NCBI GenBank assembly: GCA_036835325.1
Contig: DAITMF010000013.1
Coordinates: 6,155-70,154, forward strand
Direction: 5' to 3'
DNA length: 64,000 bases
Source: CAMCHP01 sp036835325
GTDB lineage: Bacteria > Bacteroidota > Bacteroidia > Flavobacteriales_D > Sanyastnellaceae
The first letter of the stretch is position 1. The number at the start of each line of letters is the position of its first letter. A program made the translations under genes and the position numbers. Positions 8,238 to 16,467 of this stretch are shown here, in pieces. The notes beneath the pieces were generated by a model, which worked only from the letters and a program-made list of their open reading frames with translations, searched no databases and was not told the origin of the DNA.

Positions 8238-11200
8238 ATGAAGCGCTTTTCAGCAATCCTTTTCGCTGCACTCGCGGTGGCCTCAACCGGCACTGCACAA
8301 GAGTCATGGGATGTAAGCAACCCGCCCGGTGAGTGGAACATCAAAACCCACACCTTCACCACCTCCGAAGGTACCTGGATGAACCTCGACGTATCGCCCG
8401 ACGGAAAAACCCTTGTTTTCGACATGCTGGGCGACATTTACACGCTGCCCATCACCGGAGGAAAGGCCACCGCACTGCGAACAGGTCTGCCGTTTGATAT
8501 TCAGCCACGATTCTCACCCGATGGAAAGCAGATTCTCTTCACCAGCGATGCCGGAGGCGGTGACAACGTGTGGGTGATGAATGCCAATGGCGAAAATGCC
8601 AAGCAAGTGACCACCGAAGATTTTCGTTTGCTGAACAATGCTACGTGGCTGCCAAATGGCGATTTCTTCATCGCCCGAAAGCACTTCACCAGCGGTCGCT
8701 CCCTCGGAGCAGGCGAACTGTGGATGTACCACATCACCGGCGGGTCAGGTGTGCAACTCACCAAGCGCAAAAATGACCAACAAGACGTCAATGAGCCGTG
8801 TGTTTCACCCGACGGACGCTACCTCTACTACAGCGAAGACATGTATCCGGGGGGCTATTTCCAGTACAACAAAGACCCGAACAACGAGATTTACGTCATT
8901 TTTCGGTACGATTTGAAAACCGGCGAAACCAACCGCATAACCGGTGGGCCCGGCGGTGCCTGCCGTCCACAAATTTCACCCGACGGCAAAACCTTGGCAT
9001 TTGTAAAACGCGTGCGCACCAAATCGGTGCTCTACCTCCGCGACTTGGAAAGCGGCATCGAAATGCCTGTGTACGATGGGCTCGACAAAGACCAGCAAGA
9101 GGCTTGGGCCATCTTTGGCGTGTACCCGAATTACAACTGGTTGCCCGATGGCAAACACATCGTCATTTGGGCAGGAGGTGGTTTCAAGAAGGTGAACACC
9201 GAAACGTATACGGCGTCTGACATTCCATTTACGGTTGATGCAGCCGTATCTATCGCCGAAGCCATTCGCTTCAAACGCGATGTAGCGCCCGATCACTTTG
9301 ACGCAAAGATGATACGTCATGCTGTTACTTCGCCCGATGGCAAGCAGTTGTGCTTCAACGCCGCCGGCTACCTATGGATCAAAGACTTGCCAAACGGTAC
9401 ACCGCGGCGATTGACCCAAGGCACCGACTTTGAATTTGAACCCGTTTACTCGCCCGATGGCAAGTTCATCGTTTTCGTAACCTGGAACGATGAAACGCTG
9501 GGAAGCATTCAACGCGTAGCAGCCAAAGGTGGTAAATCGCTCCAACTCAACCGAGAGAAAGGCATTTTCAGAAACCCAAGTTACGCTCCCGATGGTAAAA
9601 CCCTCGCCGTACACAAAGAAGGAGGGAACAACGATCAAGGCCACCGCTGGTCGGTGAAGCCCGGCATTTATACCCTCCCTGCTGAAGGCGGTGAACTCAC
9701 GCTCGTGACCACCGAAGGTGCTTCGCCGCGATTCAGCGCTGATGGCGACCGCATTTTCTACCAAACCGGCGGAAACTGGTTCGGATCCATCACCAAAGAC
9801 CTTAAAAGTGTTGACCTCCATGGTGGCGATAAACGTACCCACGTCACGTCAAGCCATGCAAACCGACTGGTGCCGAGTCCTGATAACCAATGGGTGGCCT
9901 TCATTCACCTCCACAAAGTGTATGTAGCCCCCGTGCCGATGACCGGGCAAGCGCTGAACCTTGACGCGGGCAGCAAGAATCTTCCGGTGGCCCTGCTTTC
10001 AAAAGATGCCGGGGTTAACCTTCACTGGTCAAGCGATAGCAAGCAGGTACATTACACCCTGGGCGACCGCTACTTTAGCGTTCCGCTTGTGCAGCGATTT
10101 GCATTTTTACCCGGTGCACCTGACAGCCTACCTCCGCTTGATAGCCTCGGGGTGGCTATAGGACTGAGCCTCCCAGCCGATAAGCCGAACGGAATTAGCG
10201 CCTTCATCAATGCGCGCATCATCACCATGAACGGCGATGAGGTGATTGAGCAAGGCACCATCGTTGTGAACAACAACCGCATTGTTGCGGTGGGCAAAAC
10301 CGGCGAAGTAACCGTTCCTGAAGGAGCATTTGTTATTGATGCCGCCAACCGTACAATCATGCCGGGCATCATCGACGTGCACGCGCACATTGGCGTGTTT
10401 CGGGAAGGATTGAGCGTTCAACAGCACTGGCCGTTCTATGCAAACTTGGCCTACGGGGTAACAACAGCGCACGACCCAAGCGCCCACACCGAAACCGTGT
10501 TTGCGTTGAGTGAATTGCAACGCAGCGGCGCAGTAGTGGGGCCGCGGCTTTTTAGTACCGGCTTCATCCTGTACGGCGCCGATGGCGACTTTAAGGCAGT
10601 GATTAACAGCTACGACGATGCAGCGTCTGCAATTCGCCGCACGTCGGCCTTTGGCGCACAGTCGGTAAAGAGCTACAACCAACCCCGAAGAAATCAACGC
10701 CAGCAGGTGATTCGCGCGGCGCGTGAGCAAGGCATACACGTGGTGCCTGAAGGCGGCTCAACCTTCTTTCACAACATGACCATGATCATGGACGGCCACA
10801 CCGGCGTTGAACACAACATTCCGGTTGCCCCGGCATACAACGACGTTATTGAACTTTGGAGCAACAGCCAAACCGGCTACACACCCACGCTCATCGTAAA
10901 CTACGGCGGCTTGAACAGTGAACTGTACTGGTACCAAACGACCAATGTATGGGAAGAAGAAAAATTGCTCCGGTTTATGCCCCGATCGGTCATCGATTCA
11001 CGGGCCCGTCACCGCATTATGGCCCCCATGGAGGAATACGAGAACGGACACATCCTCACCTCCCAAACGTGCAAAAAGTTGGCCGATGCGGGGGTTAAGG
11101 TCAACCTTGGTGCGCATGGTCAGCTGCAAGGACTAGGCGCCCACTGGGAGCTCTGGAGTTTGGCGCAAGGCGGAATGACCAACATGGAGGCCATCCGCGC

Positions 11201-11510
11201 AGCGACCCTAAACGGAGCCCACTACCTCGGGTACGACAACGACTTGGGTTCAATTGAAGCGGGCAAATTGGCTGATTTCATTGTTCTGTCGAAGAACCCG
11301 CTTGAGAACATCCAGAACACCAACAGCGTGGTGTACACCGTTGCAAACGGGCGCATTTTCGATGCTGAAACCATGAACGAAATCGGCCTCAGAACAAAAG
11401 AACGCCGCTTGTTTTTCTGGGAGGCCGAAGGCTACAACCCTTCGTTCGACTGGCACCTTCGCGAACGCGGATTTTTTGGTGGGATGTGCGGTTGCAGCAC
11501 AGGTGGCTGA
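8238..11510 (+). CDS. TolB-like beta-propeller / amidohydrolase fusion, exported
   Basis: A 1090-residue protein with a signal peptide (1-20, ending GTAQ). Residues about 40-620 carry repeated PD40/WD40-like blades with the signature SPDGK (for example VSPDGKTLVF, SPDGKQILF, YSPDGKFIVF), predicting a beta-propeller. Residues about 655-1060 form an amidohydrolase: IMPGIIDVHAHIG (metal ligands His715, His717), GVTTAHDPSAH, QSVKSYNQ (possible carboxylated Lys), GVEHNIP, GAHGQLQG, and ADFIVLSKNPLENIQ at the end of the beta-barrel. It probably works in the periplasm or outer membrane on a cyclic amide or peptide; the substrate is unknown. The last residues GGMCGCSTGG are glycine- and cysteine-rich, which I do not recall from this family. 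Confidence 0.88.
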   Translation: MKRFSAILFAALAVASTGTAQESWDVSNPPGEWNIKTHTFTTSEGTWMNLDVSPDGKTLVFDMLGDIYTLPITGGKATALRTGLPFDIQPRFSPDGKQILFTSDAGGGDNVWVMNANGENAKQVTTEDFRLLNNATWLPNGDFFIARKHFTSGRSLGAGELWMYHITGGSGVQLTKRKNDQQDVNEPCVSPDGRYLYYSEDMYPGGYFQYNKDPNNEIYVIFRYDLKTGETNRITGGPGGACRPQISPDGKTLAFVKRVRTKSVLYLRDLESGIEMPVYDGLDKDQQEAWAIFGVYPNYNWLPDGKHIVIWAGGGFKKVNTETYTASDIPFTVDAAVSIAEAIRFKRDVAPDHFDAKMIRHAVTSPDGKQLCFNAAGYLWIKDLPNGTPRRLTQGTDFEFEPVYSPDGKFIVFVTWNDETLGSIQRVAAKGGKSLQLNREKGIFRNPSYAPDGKTLAVHKEGGNNDQGHRWSVKPGIYTLPAEGGELTLVTTEGASPRFSADGDRIFYQTGGNWFGSITKDLKSVDLHGGDKRTHVTSSHANRLVPSPDNQWVAFIHLHKVYVAPVPMTGQALNLDAGSKNLPVALLSKDAGVNLHWSSDSKQVHYTLGDRYFSVPLVQRFAFLPGAPDSLPPLDSLGVAIGLSLPADKPNGISAFINARIITMNGDEVIEQGTIVVNNNRIVAVGKTGEVTVPEGAFVIDAANRTIMPGIIDVHAHIGVFREGLSVQQHWPFYANLAYGVTTAHDPSAHTETVFALSELQRSGAVVGPRLFSTGFILYGADGDFKAVINSYDDAASAIRRTSAFGAQSVKSYNQPRRNQRQQVIRAAREQGIHVVPEGGSTFFHNMTMIMDGHTGVEHNIPVAPAYNDVIELWSNSQTGYTPTLIVNYGGLNSELYWYQTTNVWEEEKLLRFMPRSVIDSRARHRIMAPMEEYENGHILTSQTCKKLADAGVKVNLGAHGQLQGLGAHWELWSLAQGGMTNMEAIRAATLNGAHYLGYDNDLGSIEAGKLADFIVLSKNPLENIQNTNSVVYTVANGRIFDAETMNEIGLRTKERRLFFWEAEGYNPSFDWHLRERGFFGGMCGCSTGG

Positions 11511-11530
11511 GCGCTTTGCGCATTCTTGCC

Positions 11531-11538
11531 TACCTTCG
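11531..11538 (+). promoter_or_regulatory. -7 box of the tpiA-prmA operon
   Basis: TACCTTCG, 41 nt before the tpiA ATG, is one base from TAnnTTTG. Confidence 0.4.
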
Positions 11539-11579
11539 CAGCTCATCTCTGCTGCAAGGAGTGAATTGAACTGAAGACC

Positions 11580-12335
11580 ATGAATCGAAAAATAGTAGCC
11601 GGAAATTGGAAGTCAAACACCTCTCTTTTAGAGGCCAAAGAACTCCTCGAAGCCGTTGCCAAAGGCTTGAACGAACGCGACGCGCATTGCCGCGTAATTG
11701 TAGCGCCGCCTGTGCCGTACCTCTGTGCGCTGAAATCAATCAGTAACGGTAAAATTGGCCTCTCAGCGCAAAACTCAAGCGCCTTTCACGAAGGTGCTTA
11801 CACAGGAGAATATACACCTGCAATGCTCGCCGGAGTAGGTGTAGAATACGTCATTGTGGGCCACTCAGAACGCCGCCAATTGTTCGGTGAAACCGATGAG
11901 GTTGTGGCGCGAAAAGTGCAAAACGTGCTTGAAGCCGGTTTGTATGCTATTTTGTGCATCGGCGAAACGCTTGAAGAGCGCGAAGCCGGAAACGCCTTTG
12001 AAGTTGTGGAGCGCCAGCTCAAAGCGGCCATGCTCAACACGGTGAACGCCGAAGAAACCGGCAATGTTATCTTGGCCTATGAGCCCGTTTGGGCCATCGG
12101 AACCGGAAGAACTGCGAGCGCTGCTCAAGCCCAGGAAATGCACCGGTACATTCGCAGTTTGCTTAAGAATGCCTACGGCACTGCCGCCGATGAAGTTGCC
12201 ATTCTCTACGGCGGCAGTGTGAAAGGCTCAAACGCTGCTGAACTATTTGCAGGCGACGATGTCGATGGCGCGCTTGTAGGCGGTGCTTCACTGAAAGCCG
12301 ACGAATTTCTGACCATCATTGATGCCAACCGCTGA
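11580..12335 (+). CDS. tpiA: Triose-phosphate isomerase
   Basis: Converts dihydroxyacetone phosphate and glyceraldehyde 3-phosphate in glycolysis and gluconeogenesis; cytoplasmic. The 251 residues contain all catalytic positions: AGNWKSN (Lys11), IVGHSERR (His95), AYEPVWAIGTG (Glu168, start of the mobile loop) and LYGGSVK (phosphate binding). Length and order match the family. The stop overlaps the prmA start as TGATG, so the two are co-translated. Confidence 0.98.
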   Translation: MNRKIVAGNWKSNTSLLEAKELLEAVAKGLNERDAHCRVIVAPPVPYLCALKSISNGKIGLSAQNSSAFHEGAYTGEYTPAMLAGVGVEYVIVGHSERRQLFGETDEVVARKVQNVLEAGLYAILCIGETLEEREAGNAFEVVERQLKAAMLNTVNAEETGNVILAYEPVWAIGTGRTASAAQAQEMHRYIRSLLKNAYGTAADEVAILYGGSVKGSNAAELFAGDDVDGALVGGASLKADEFLTIIDANR

Positions 12336-13186
12336 TGAACTACCTCGAGTACCGCTTTAGCATTGCGCCGCTTGATCCGGCCCGCGAGGTGCTTGTGGCT
12401 GAACTGGCCGATTGGGGCTTTGAAAGCTTTTTAGAAACCGAGACCGGACTGCTGGCTTACATTCCCGAGCCATCGCCCGAAGGCCTTGAGCTTGACGATC
12501 TCATGGCGTACCAAATGCCCGATGTTACCATCTCAGTGGTTGTTGAGTTGATCCCACGCGAGAACTGGAACGCCAAGTGGGAGGCCGGTTTTGAACCGAT
12601 TTACGTTGGCGATGCTATCACGGTGCGCGCTCCTTTCCATGTGAATGCAAACGATGCACGCTATACACTCATCGTTCAGCCTAAAATGAGCTTCGGTACT
12701 GGGCACCACGATACCACGTGGCTGATGATGAAGGCCATGTTGGATTTGGATTTGGATGGACGACCCGTGCTTGACATGGGCAGCGGTACAGGTATACTTG
12801 CCATTTTGGCCGCCAAACGCGGCGCTTCGTACGTTGAGGCCATTGATATCGATGATTGGGCCGAAGAGAACGCCCGCGAGAATGCCGCATTGAATGAGGT
12901 CAACATTACCTGTTTCACAGGCAATGCCGATTTGTTGGATGGCAAATCATTCAACACCGTGCTGGCAAACATCAACCGAAATGTACTCATGGCTGACCTA
13001 CCGCGTTATGCCAAGGTCACTGAACTAGGGGGGAACTTGCTGCTCAGTGGGTTTTTCAAATCCGATGCCGAAGCACTCATTCAAGAGGCTGAACGCTGGG
13101 GCTTCACTGCATTGAACCATACCGGCACACTGTCGCCTGCGATGAGCAAAAACGACTGGTGCTGCCTGCGCTTTGTGCGGGGTTAA
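12335..13186 (+). CDS. prmA: Ribosomal protein L11 methyltransferase
   Basis: SAM-dependent methyltransferase for ribosomal protein L11. The 283 residues show an N-terminal substrate-binding part with PRENWNAKWEAGFEPI (about 71-86) and a Rossmann domain with PKMSFGTGHHDTTWLM (about 115), DMGSGTGILAILAAKRGA (SAM-binding, about 147-164) and NTVLANINRNVL (about 207). Its start codon overlaps the tpiA stop by one base. Its stop shares the tetranucleotide TTAA with the stop of the convergent LON gene. Confidence 0.96.
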   Translation: MNYLEYRFSIAPLDPAREVLVAELADWGFESFLETETGLLAYIPEPSPEGLELDDLMAYQMPDVTISVVVELIPRENWNAKWEAGFEPIYVGDAITVRAPFHVNANDARYTLIVQPKMSFGTGHHDTTWLMMKAMLDLDLDGRPVLDMGSGTGILAILAAKRGASYVEAIDIDDWAEENARENAALNEVNITCFTGNADLLDGKSFNTVLANINRNVLMADLPRYAKVTELGGNLLLSGFFKSDAEALIQEAERWGFTALNHTGTLSPAMSKNDWCCLRFVRG

Positions 13187-13788
13187 TTGGGAAACACACC
13201 GTTCTCGATTTTCTTCTCTTGAGAGACGATAAGGCGGGTAAATCTGAGAAGATTTGAAACGTATTGCTGGCGTGCAACTTCAGACTGCAATTTGAGGAAT
13301 GACAGCTTCTGTTCAGGCGCCAAGCCCAAAGAAGAAACGATAACATGCAGCAAACGGTATTGGTTGCCGAGCAGCACATCGGCCTTCGGACCAATTACTT
13401 GACGCAGTTCTTCAAGCTCTTTTCGCACGAGCGTGCTGGCTTCTGTTTCGGCAAACCCATCGGCGAGCTCAACGTCGCCCACGGCATACAATTTCGACGG
13501 GGCCGGATCTTCAAAATGGGTGACCTTTCCAATGAATTCGCCCACAATGACAATGTCGCTCTCGCCACCGGGGTGCCGCTTGCTGACGGTTACCAAGCTC
13601 ACAACCGAGCAGTAACTCATTTTGCCTTTCGACTCGGGAAAGGGTATGGCAAACAGGCCACCACTGGCCTCAATGTCGCTCAAAAGCTCGCGGTAACGCG
13701 GTTCGAAAATGTGCAAGGCCGCCTGCTCCCCGGGAAAGGGAAGAATGTTGAGTGGAAACATGGGCAAACCTTGAAGCTGGCGATTCAT
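13183..13788 (-). CDS. LON substrate-binding (N-terminal) domain protein
   Basis: A 201-residue stand-alone LON N-domain, without ATPase or protease. The family motif lies near residues 10-40: PMFPLNILPFPGEQAALHIF, then EPRYRELL. Stand-alone LON-domain proteins are common in bacteria; their role is not settled, but substrate or nucleotide binding is presumed. The gene starts just after a terminator hairpin that ends the upstream PspC transcript, so it should have its own promoter or rely on read-through. Confidence 0.88.
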   Translation of the reverse strand: MNRQLQGLPMFPLNILPFPGEQAALHIFEPRYRELLSDIEASGGLFAIPFPESKGKMSYCSVVSLVTVSKRHPGGESDIVIVGEFIGKVTHFEDPAPSKLYAVGDVELADGFAETEASTLVRKELEELRQVIGPKADVLLGNQYRLLHVIVSSLGLAPEQKLSFLKLQSEVARQQYVSNLLRFTRLIVSQEKKIENGVFPN

Positions 13789-13792
13789 AGCA

Positions 13793-13829
13793 AAAAATGG
13801 AGCGACGAGGGTTGTTTGCCCGTTGCTCC
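13793..13829 (-). terminator. Intrinsic terminator after the PspC gene
   Basis: On the minus strand GGAGCAACG pairs with CGTCGCTCC (9 bp, one G-T pair) around a loop, followed by a T6 run that ends five bases before the LON-gene ATG. Confidence 0.65.
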
Positions 13830-13869
13830 CTATTATAACATACAGTTTACCGCGGTGTTTCCCTACCGA

Positions 13870-15483
13870 TTACGATTCCACGGTGCGGACGTTAATTTGC
13901 ACTTCGCGGATGTTTTCTTCTTTTTGGGTGGATGGGATGGTGTCGTACTGCGTGTCGGCCGGGGCGTTTGCCCAAACAATTTCGCCACCGCGGTTAACGA
14001 AGACTTTGCCACCTGCCTCTCCCGAACGCATGTCGAGTCCGTTGTCGGAACGAAGGATGCGGTCAATGGATGAATCGAGTGCGATGAATTTCCCTTCGGG
14101 GATGAACAACACCATGCGTACCCGTTGAGCGTGGTATTTGTCTTCTCCGGGTGCGGTGAAGTAGGGAGGAAGGGTCAACAATGAGTCGGCCGATTTGAAT
14201 TCATAGCTTACGTTTCGCGCGTGCTCAATGGCATAATCAGTGCTTGATCCGGCAGCGTGCCGAGTCACGCGAAGTTCAAACTGCTCTCCATCGGCCGGAC
14301 GCATGGCCAAAAGAGGATTGCCGAAAACGAGACGTCCGTCATCTTCTTTAACAAGCTCTGTAATGTCGCCGTGGCGTGCTTTGATGCCTTTGTGCCAGAA
14401 CGGATCAGAGCTTAAACGAATGTGCAAGGTGTCTGCGGTTTCAGCAATTCGGTAAACATCGTCAAGGGCCTCGTGCTTGGAGTATTCAGCCACATGAAAG
14501 ATGGTTGATGTGAATGTGATAATGCTTCCTACAATCAAGGTAGCTACCAGTACGATGCCAATGCCCTTTACTTGTGATTGGAGATTAAGCACCATCCGAA
14601 TACCGCCATAAAACAGACTTGCGATTGGCACCAAAACGAGAAGCAACACGCCCACCCAAGTGGTATAGTACCAACCTGAGCTTAAGAAAAAGAACTGCTT
14701 CAAGAAACCGCTCTCAAGCATTGGCGGAAGGTTGGTTCCGGCCATCAGCGCCGCAATGCCTACAATCACCGATACCGCAAGAGCGACACCGAGGGCAAGA
14801 AACACCGCGCCAATCAAGACGCGAAACAGCTTGAAGAGTGCTTTAAATAGCTGTCCGACGCCGTCGAAAAAACGCTCGAAGCCATCACGAACCTTTTTGC
14901 TTTTTAGTGTTTCAGTGGCCGATTCAAACTGCTGATTGACCTTTTTCGAAATGTTGTCGACGTTGATTCGACTCCCTTTCATTTGAAGTTTTTCAGCAGT
15001 TGTGCGCGCTTCAGGCATTACCAACCAAAGGATGATGTAAATCGGTAGACCCGATCCTCCGAAAACGGTCAGCAACACAAAGGCAATGCGAATGCCCACA
15101 GGGTCCCAGCCGAAGTAGTGGCTCAAGCCTGCGGCCACGCCGCCGACCGAAGCGTTGTCAGGGTCGCGGAATAAGCGTCGACTGCTTTTCTCGCTCCCAA
15201 CGCCAGGGGCACCTTCACCCGCATCGCCATACTCTTCAGGTTGGCCCATAACAGAAACGATGTGCTCAACATAGGCAAGGAGAATGACCTGCCGCTCTTT
15301 GCCAAGTACTTCAGTAAAAAGTTCAGCCATGCGCGCCTCGATGTCTGACATGATTTCATCGCGGCCTTCGCTCTGGCTAAAATGCTTGGCGATGGCGTCG
15401 AGGTAGTTTTTCAAGCGGAGATAAGCGTCTTCTTCAATGTTGAATACGGTACCTCCAATGTTCACGGAGATGGTTTTGTTCAT
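13870..15483 (-). CDS. PspC domain envelope-stress protein
   Basis: A 537-residue membrane protein. Residues 1-95 are a conserved cytoplasmic region found with PspC in this phylum (MNKTISVNIGGTVFNIEED ... ARMAELFTE). Residues about 112-165 are the PspC domain (LFRDPDNASVGGVAAGL, then SHYFGWDPVGIRIAF and two helices). Three or four further hydrophobic helices follow (about 205-330), and the rest is an extracytoplasmic beta-rich tail. PspC senses or buffers membrane stress. The ATG at 15483 overlaps the PadR stop (ATGA), so both are translated together and this gene is probably controlled by PadR. A CCAT-type repeat lies near its 3' end. Confidence 0.87.
   Translation of the reverse strand: MNKTISVNIGGTVFNIEEDAYLRLKNYLDAIAKHFSQSEGRDEIMSDIEARMAELFTEVLGKERQVILLAYVEHIVSVMGQPEEYGDAGEGAPGVGSEKSSRRLFRDPDNASVGGVAAGLSHYFGWDPVGIRIAFVLLTVFGGSGLPIYIILWLVMPEARTTAEKLQMKGSRINVDNISKKVNQQFESATETLKSKKVRDGFERFFDGVGQLFKALFKLFRVLIGAVFLALGVALAVSVIVGIAALMAGTNLPPMLESGFLKQFFFLSSGWYYTTWVGVLLLVLVPIASLFYGGIRMVLNLQSQVKGIGIVLVATLIVGSIITFTSTIFHVAEYSKHEALDDVYRIAETADTLHIRLSSDPFWHKGIKARHGDITELVKEDDGRLVFGNPLLAMRPADGEQFELRVTRHAAGSSTDYAIEHARNVSYEFKSADSLLTLPPYFTAPGEDKYHAQRVRMVLFIPEGKFIALDSSIDRILRSDNGLDMRSGEAGGKVFVNRGGEIVWANAPADTQYDTIPSTQKEENIREVQINVRTVES
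13916..13940 (-). repeat. Diverged CCAT mini-repeat with T/A tract
   Basis: A T-rich tract followed by GGGTGGATGGGATGG on the plus strand. It encodes the IPSTQKEE segment near the C-terminus of the PspC protein. It has the layout of the dispersed repeat but is imperfect. Confidence 0.5.
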
Positions 15484-15815
15484 GATCGTTGGGTTTGGGT
15501 GGTTTGATGAACGGCAAATGCAATTTCTTTCCAAGTGGTTTCGAGTTCAGCAAGAAAGCGGCGGCCTTCTTCGGTGAGGTCGTAGTACTTACGGGGTGGT
15601 CCTGAGCTCGACTCCACCCAACGGTAGTTGAGCAGGCCGCTGTTCTTCAAGCGCATCAGCAAAGGGTAGAGGGTGCCTTCAACAACAATCATGCGCGCTT
15701 CTTTCAATCGCTCAAGGATGTCGGATGGATAGGCTTCACCCTTCGATAAAATGCCGAGAATACAGAACTCGAGAACGCCTTTCCGCATCTGTGCTTGGGT
15801 GTTTTCTATGTTCAT
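15480..15815 (-). CDS. PadR family transcriptional regulator
   Basis: A 111-residue winged-helix repressor with the family blocks LEFCILGILSKGEAYPSDIL (8-27), EGTLYPLLMRLKNSGLL (46-62) and KYYDLTEEGRRFL (77-89). In Bacteroidota a PadR regulator directly upstream of a PspC gene is a common pair. The stop and the PspC start overlap (ATGA). The upstream region holds palindromic sequences next to a -7 box and probably provides autoregulation. Confidence 0.94.
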   Translation of the reverse strand: MNIENTQAQMRKGVLEFCILGILSKGEAYPSDILERLKEARMIVVEGTLYPLLMRLKNSGLLNYRWVESSSGPPRKYYDLTEEGRRFLAELETTWKEIAFAVHQTTQTQRS

Positions 15816-15865
15816 ATCGGGAATCTAAGTGTATTCATTGTGTACATACAAGGTATCTGACACTG

Positions 15866-15887
15866 CAAATATATATCCATTGCAATG
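15866..15887 (-). promoter_or_regulatory. PadR operon promoter and candidate operator
   Basis: On the minus strand a TATATTTG box (15873-15866) matches TAnnTTTG. Immediately upstream is the perfect palindrome CATTGCAATG (15878-15887), then another TGCAAT element and, closer to the gene, GTGTACAT. AT-rich inverted repeats around the -7 box are what a PadR-type repressor would be expected to bind; binding is inferred. Confidence 0.4.
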
Positions 15888-16049
15888 TAATATGCAATAC
15901 ATAGTACCATAAAAAAGTTGAGTGGTTGAATTTCAATGCTAAGCGGTAGGAGGTAAGAGTACTGCACCACGAGTAATGTAACCCCGTGTAAGCGTTTTCG
16001 TACACAGAAATGTACAGCTAGGCGACAGCCTGAAACCAAATTAACAGTT

Positions 16050-16142
16050 ATGGCACGAGCGAAATCCATGCCCACACCCGCCAAACGTACCTTGATGCTC
16101 TTAATGATTGGCTTTGCCCTCTTTCTTTTTTTAGCAGGGTAA
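16050..16142 (+). CDS. Predicted 30-residue membrane peptide
   Basis: A short frame encodes MARAKSMPTPAKRTLMLLM and continues IGFALFLFLAG: a basic N-terminus of about 14 residues, then a single hydrophobic helix to the end. It lies alone between the divergent PadR operon and a small lipoprotein gene. No promoter box or Shine-Dalgarno is clear. The amphipathic/basic-hydrophobic layout is what one expects of a real membrane miniprotein, but a frame this short could be chance. Confidence 0.35.
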   Translation: MARAKSMPTPAKRTLMLLMIGFALFLFLAG

Positions 16143-16257
16143 ATCCTTCGTCGAAAATTCCTATCTTCCCGCTTCCTTGATGAAACCTTGAGAAGAGAAG
16201 TCGGGTAGAAGGAGCCAATTAGCTTTCCTACCTAACTGACTTTAAACCAATTTAGCG

Positions 16258-16437
16258 ATGAATCCAACTGAAAAGTTGTACCACACTGTGTTGCAAAAGC
16301 TCATCATCCTATTCCTCGGTCTACTCACCGTTGGAGTACTTCTCACCTCATGCACTCCCGTGGGCTACCAAGCCTGTGATGCATACAATATTCTAGCGAT
16401 CGACGCTCCGGCCGACTCCGAATCGGGCTGGGAATAG
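16258..16437 (+). CDS. Small predicted lipoprotein (59 residues)
   Basis: An open frame of 59 codons encodes a protein with a hydrophobic segment (residues about 14-30) ending in a lipobox-like LLTSC (Cys32), then a short tail with one more cysteine and an acidic end (APADSESGWE). This is the layout of a small lipoprotein or a tail-exposed membrane protein. The tail is only 27 residues, so a large independent domain is excluded. It ends 30 nt before the M20 peptidase gene on the same strand. No family recognised. Confidence 0.5.
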   Translation: MNPTEKLYHTVLQKLIILFLGLLTVGVLLTSCTPVGYQACDAYNILAIDAPADSESGWE

Positions 16438-16452
16438 CCGTTTCGCTTTTCG

Positions 16453-16460
16453 TACCTTTG
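16453..16460 (+). promoter_or_regulatory. -7 box of the M20 peptidase gene
   Basis: TACCTTTG ends only seven bases before the ATG at 16468, so the transcript would be nearly leaderless. Confidence 0.5.
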
Positions 16461-16467
16461 AGGGTGT

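Noticed and set aside
15812..16084. Minus-strand frame between PadR and the small plus-strand peptide
   Set aside because: It covers the padR promoter and operator region, and its sequence has no recognisable pattern.
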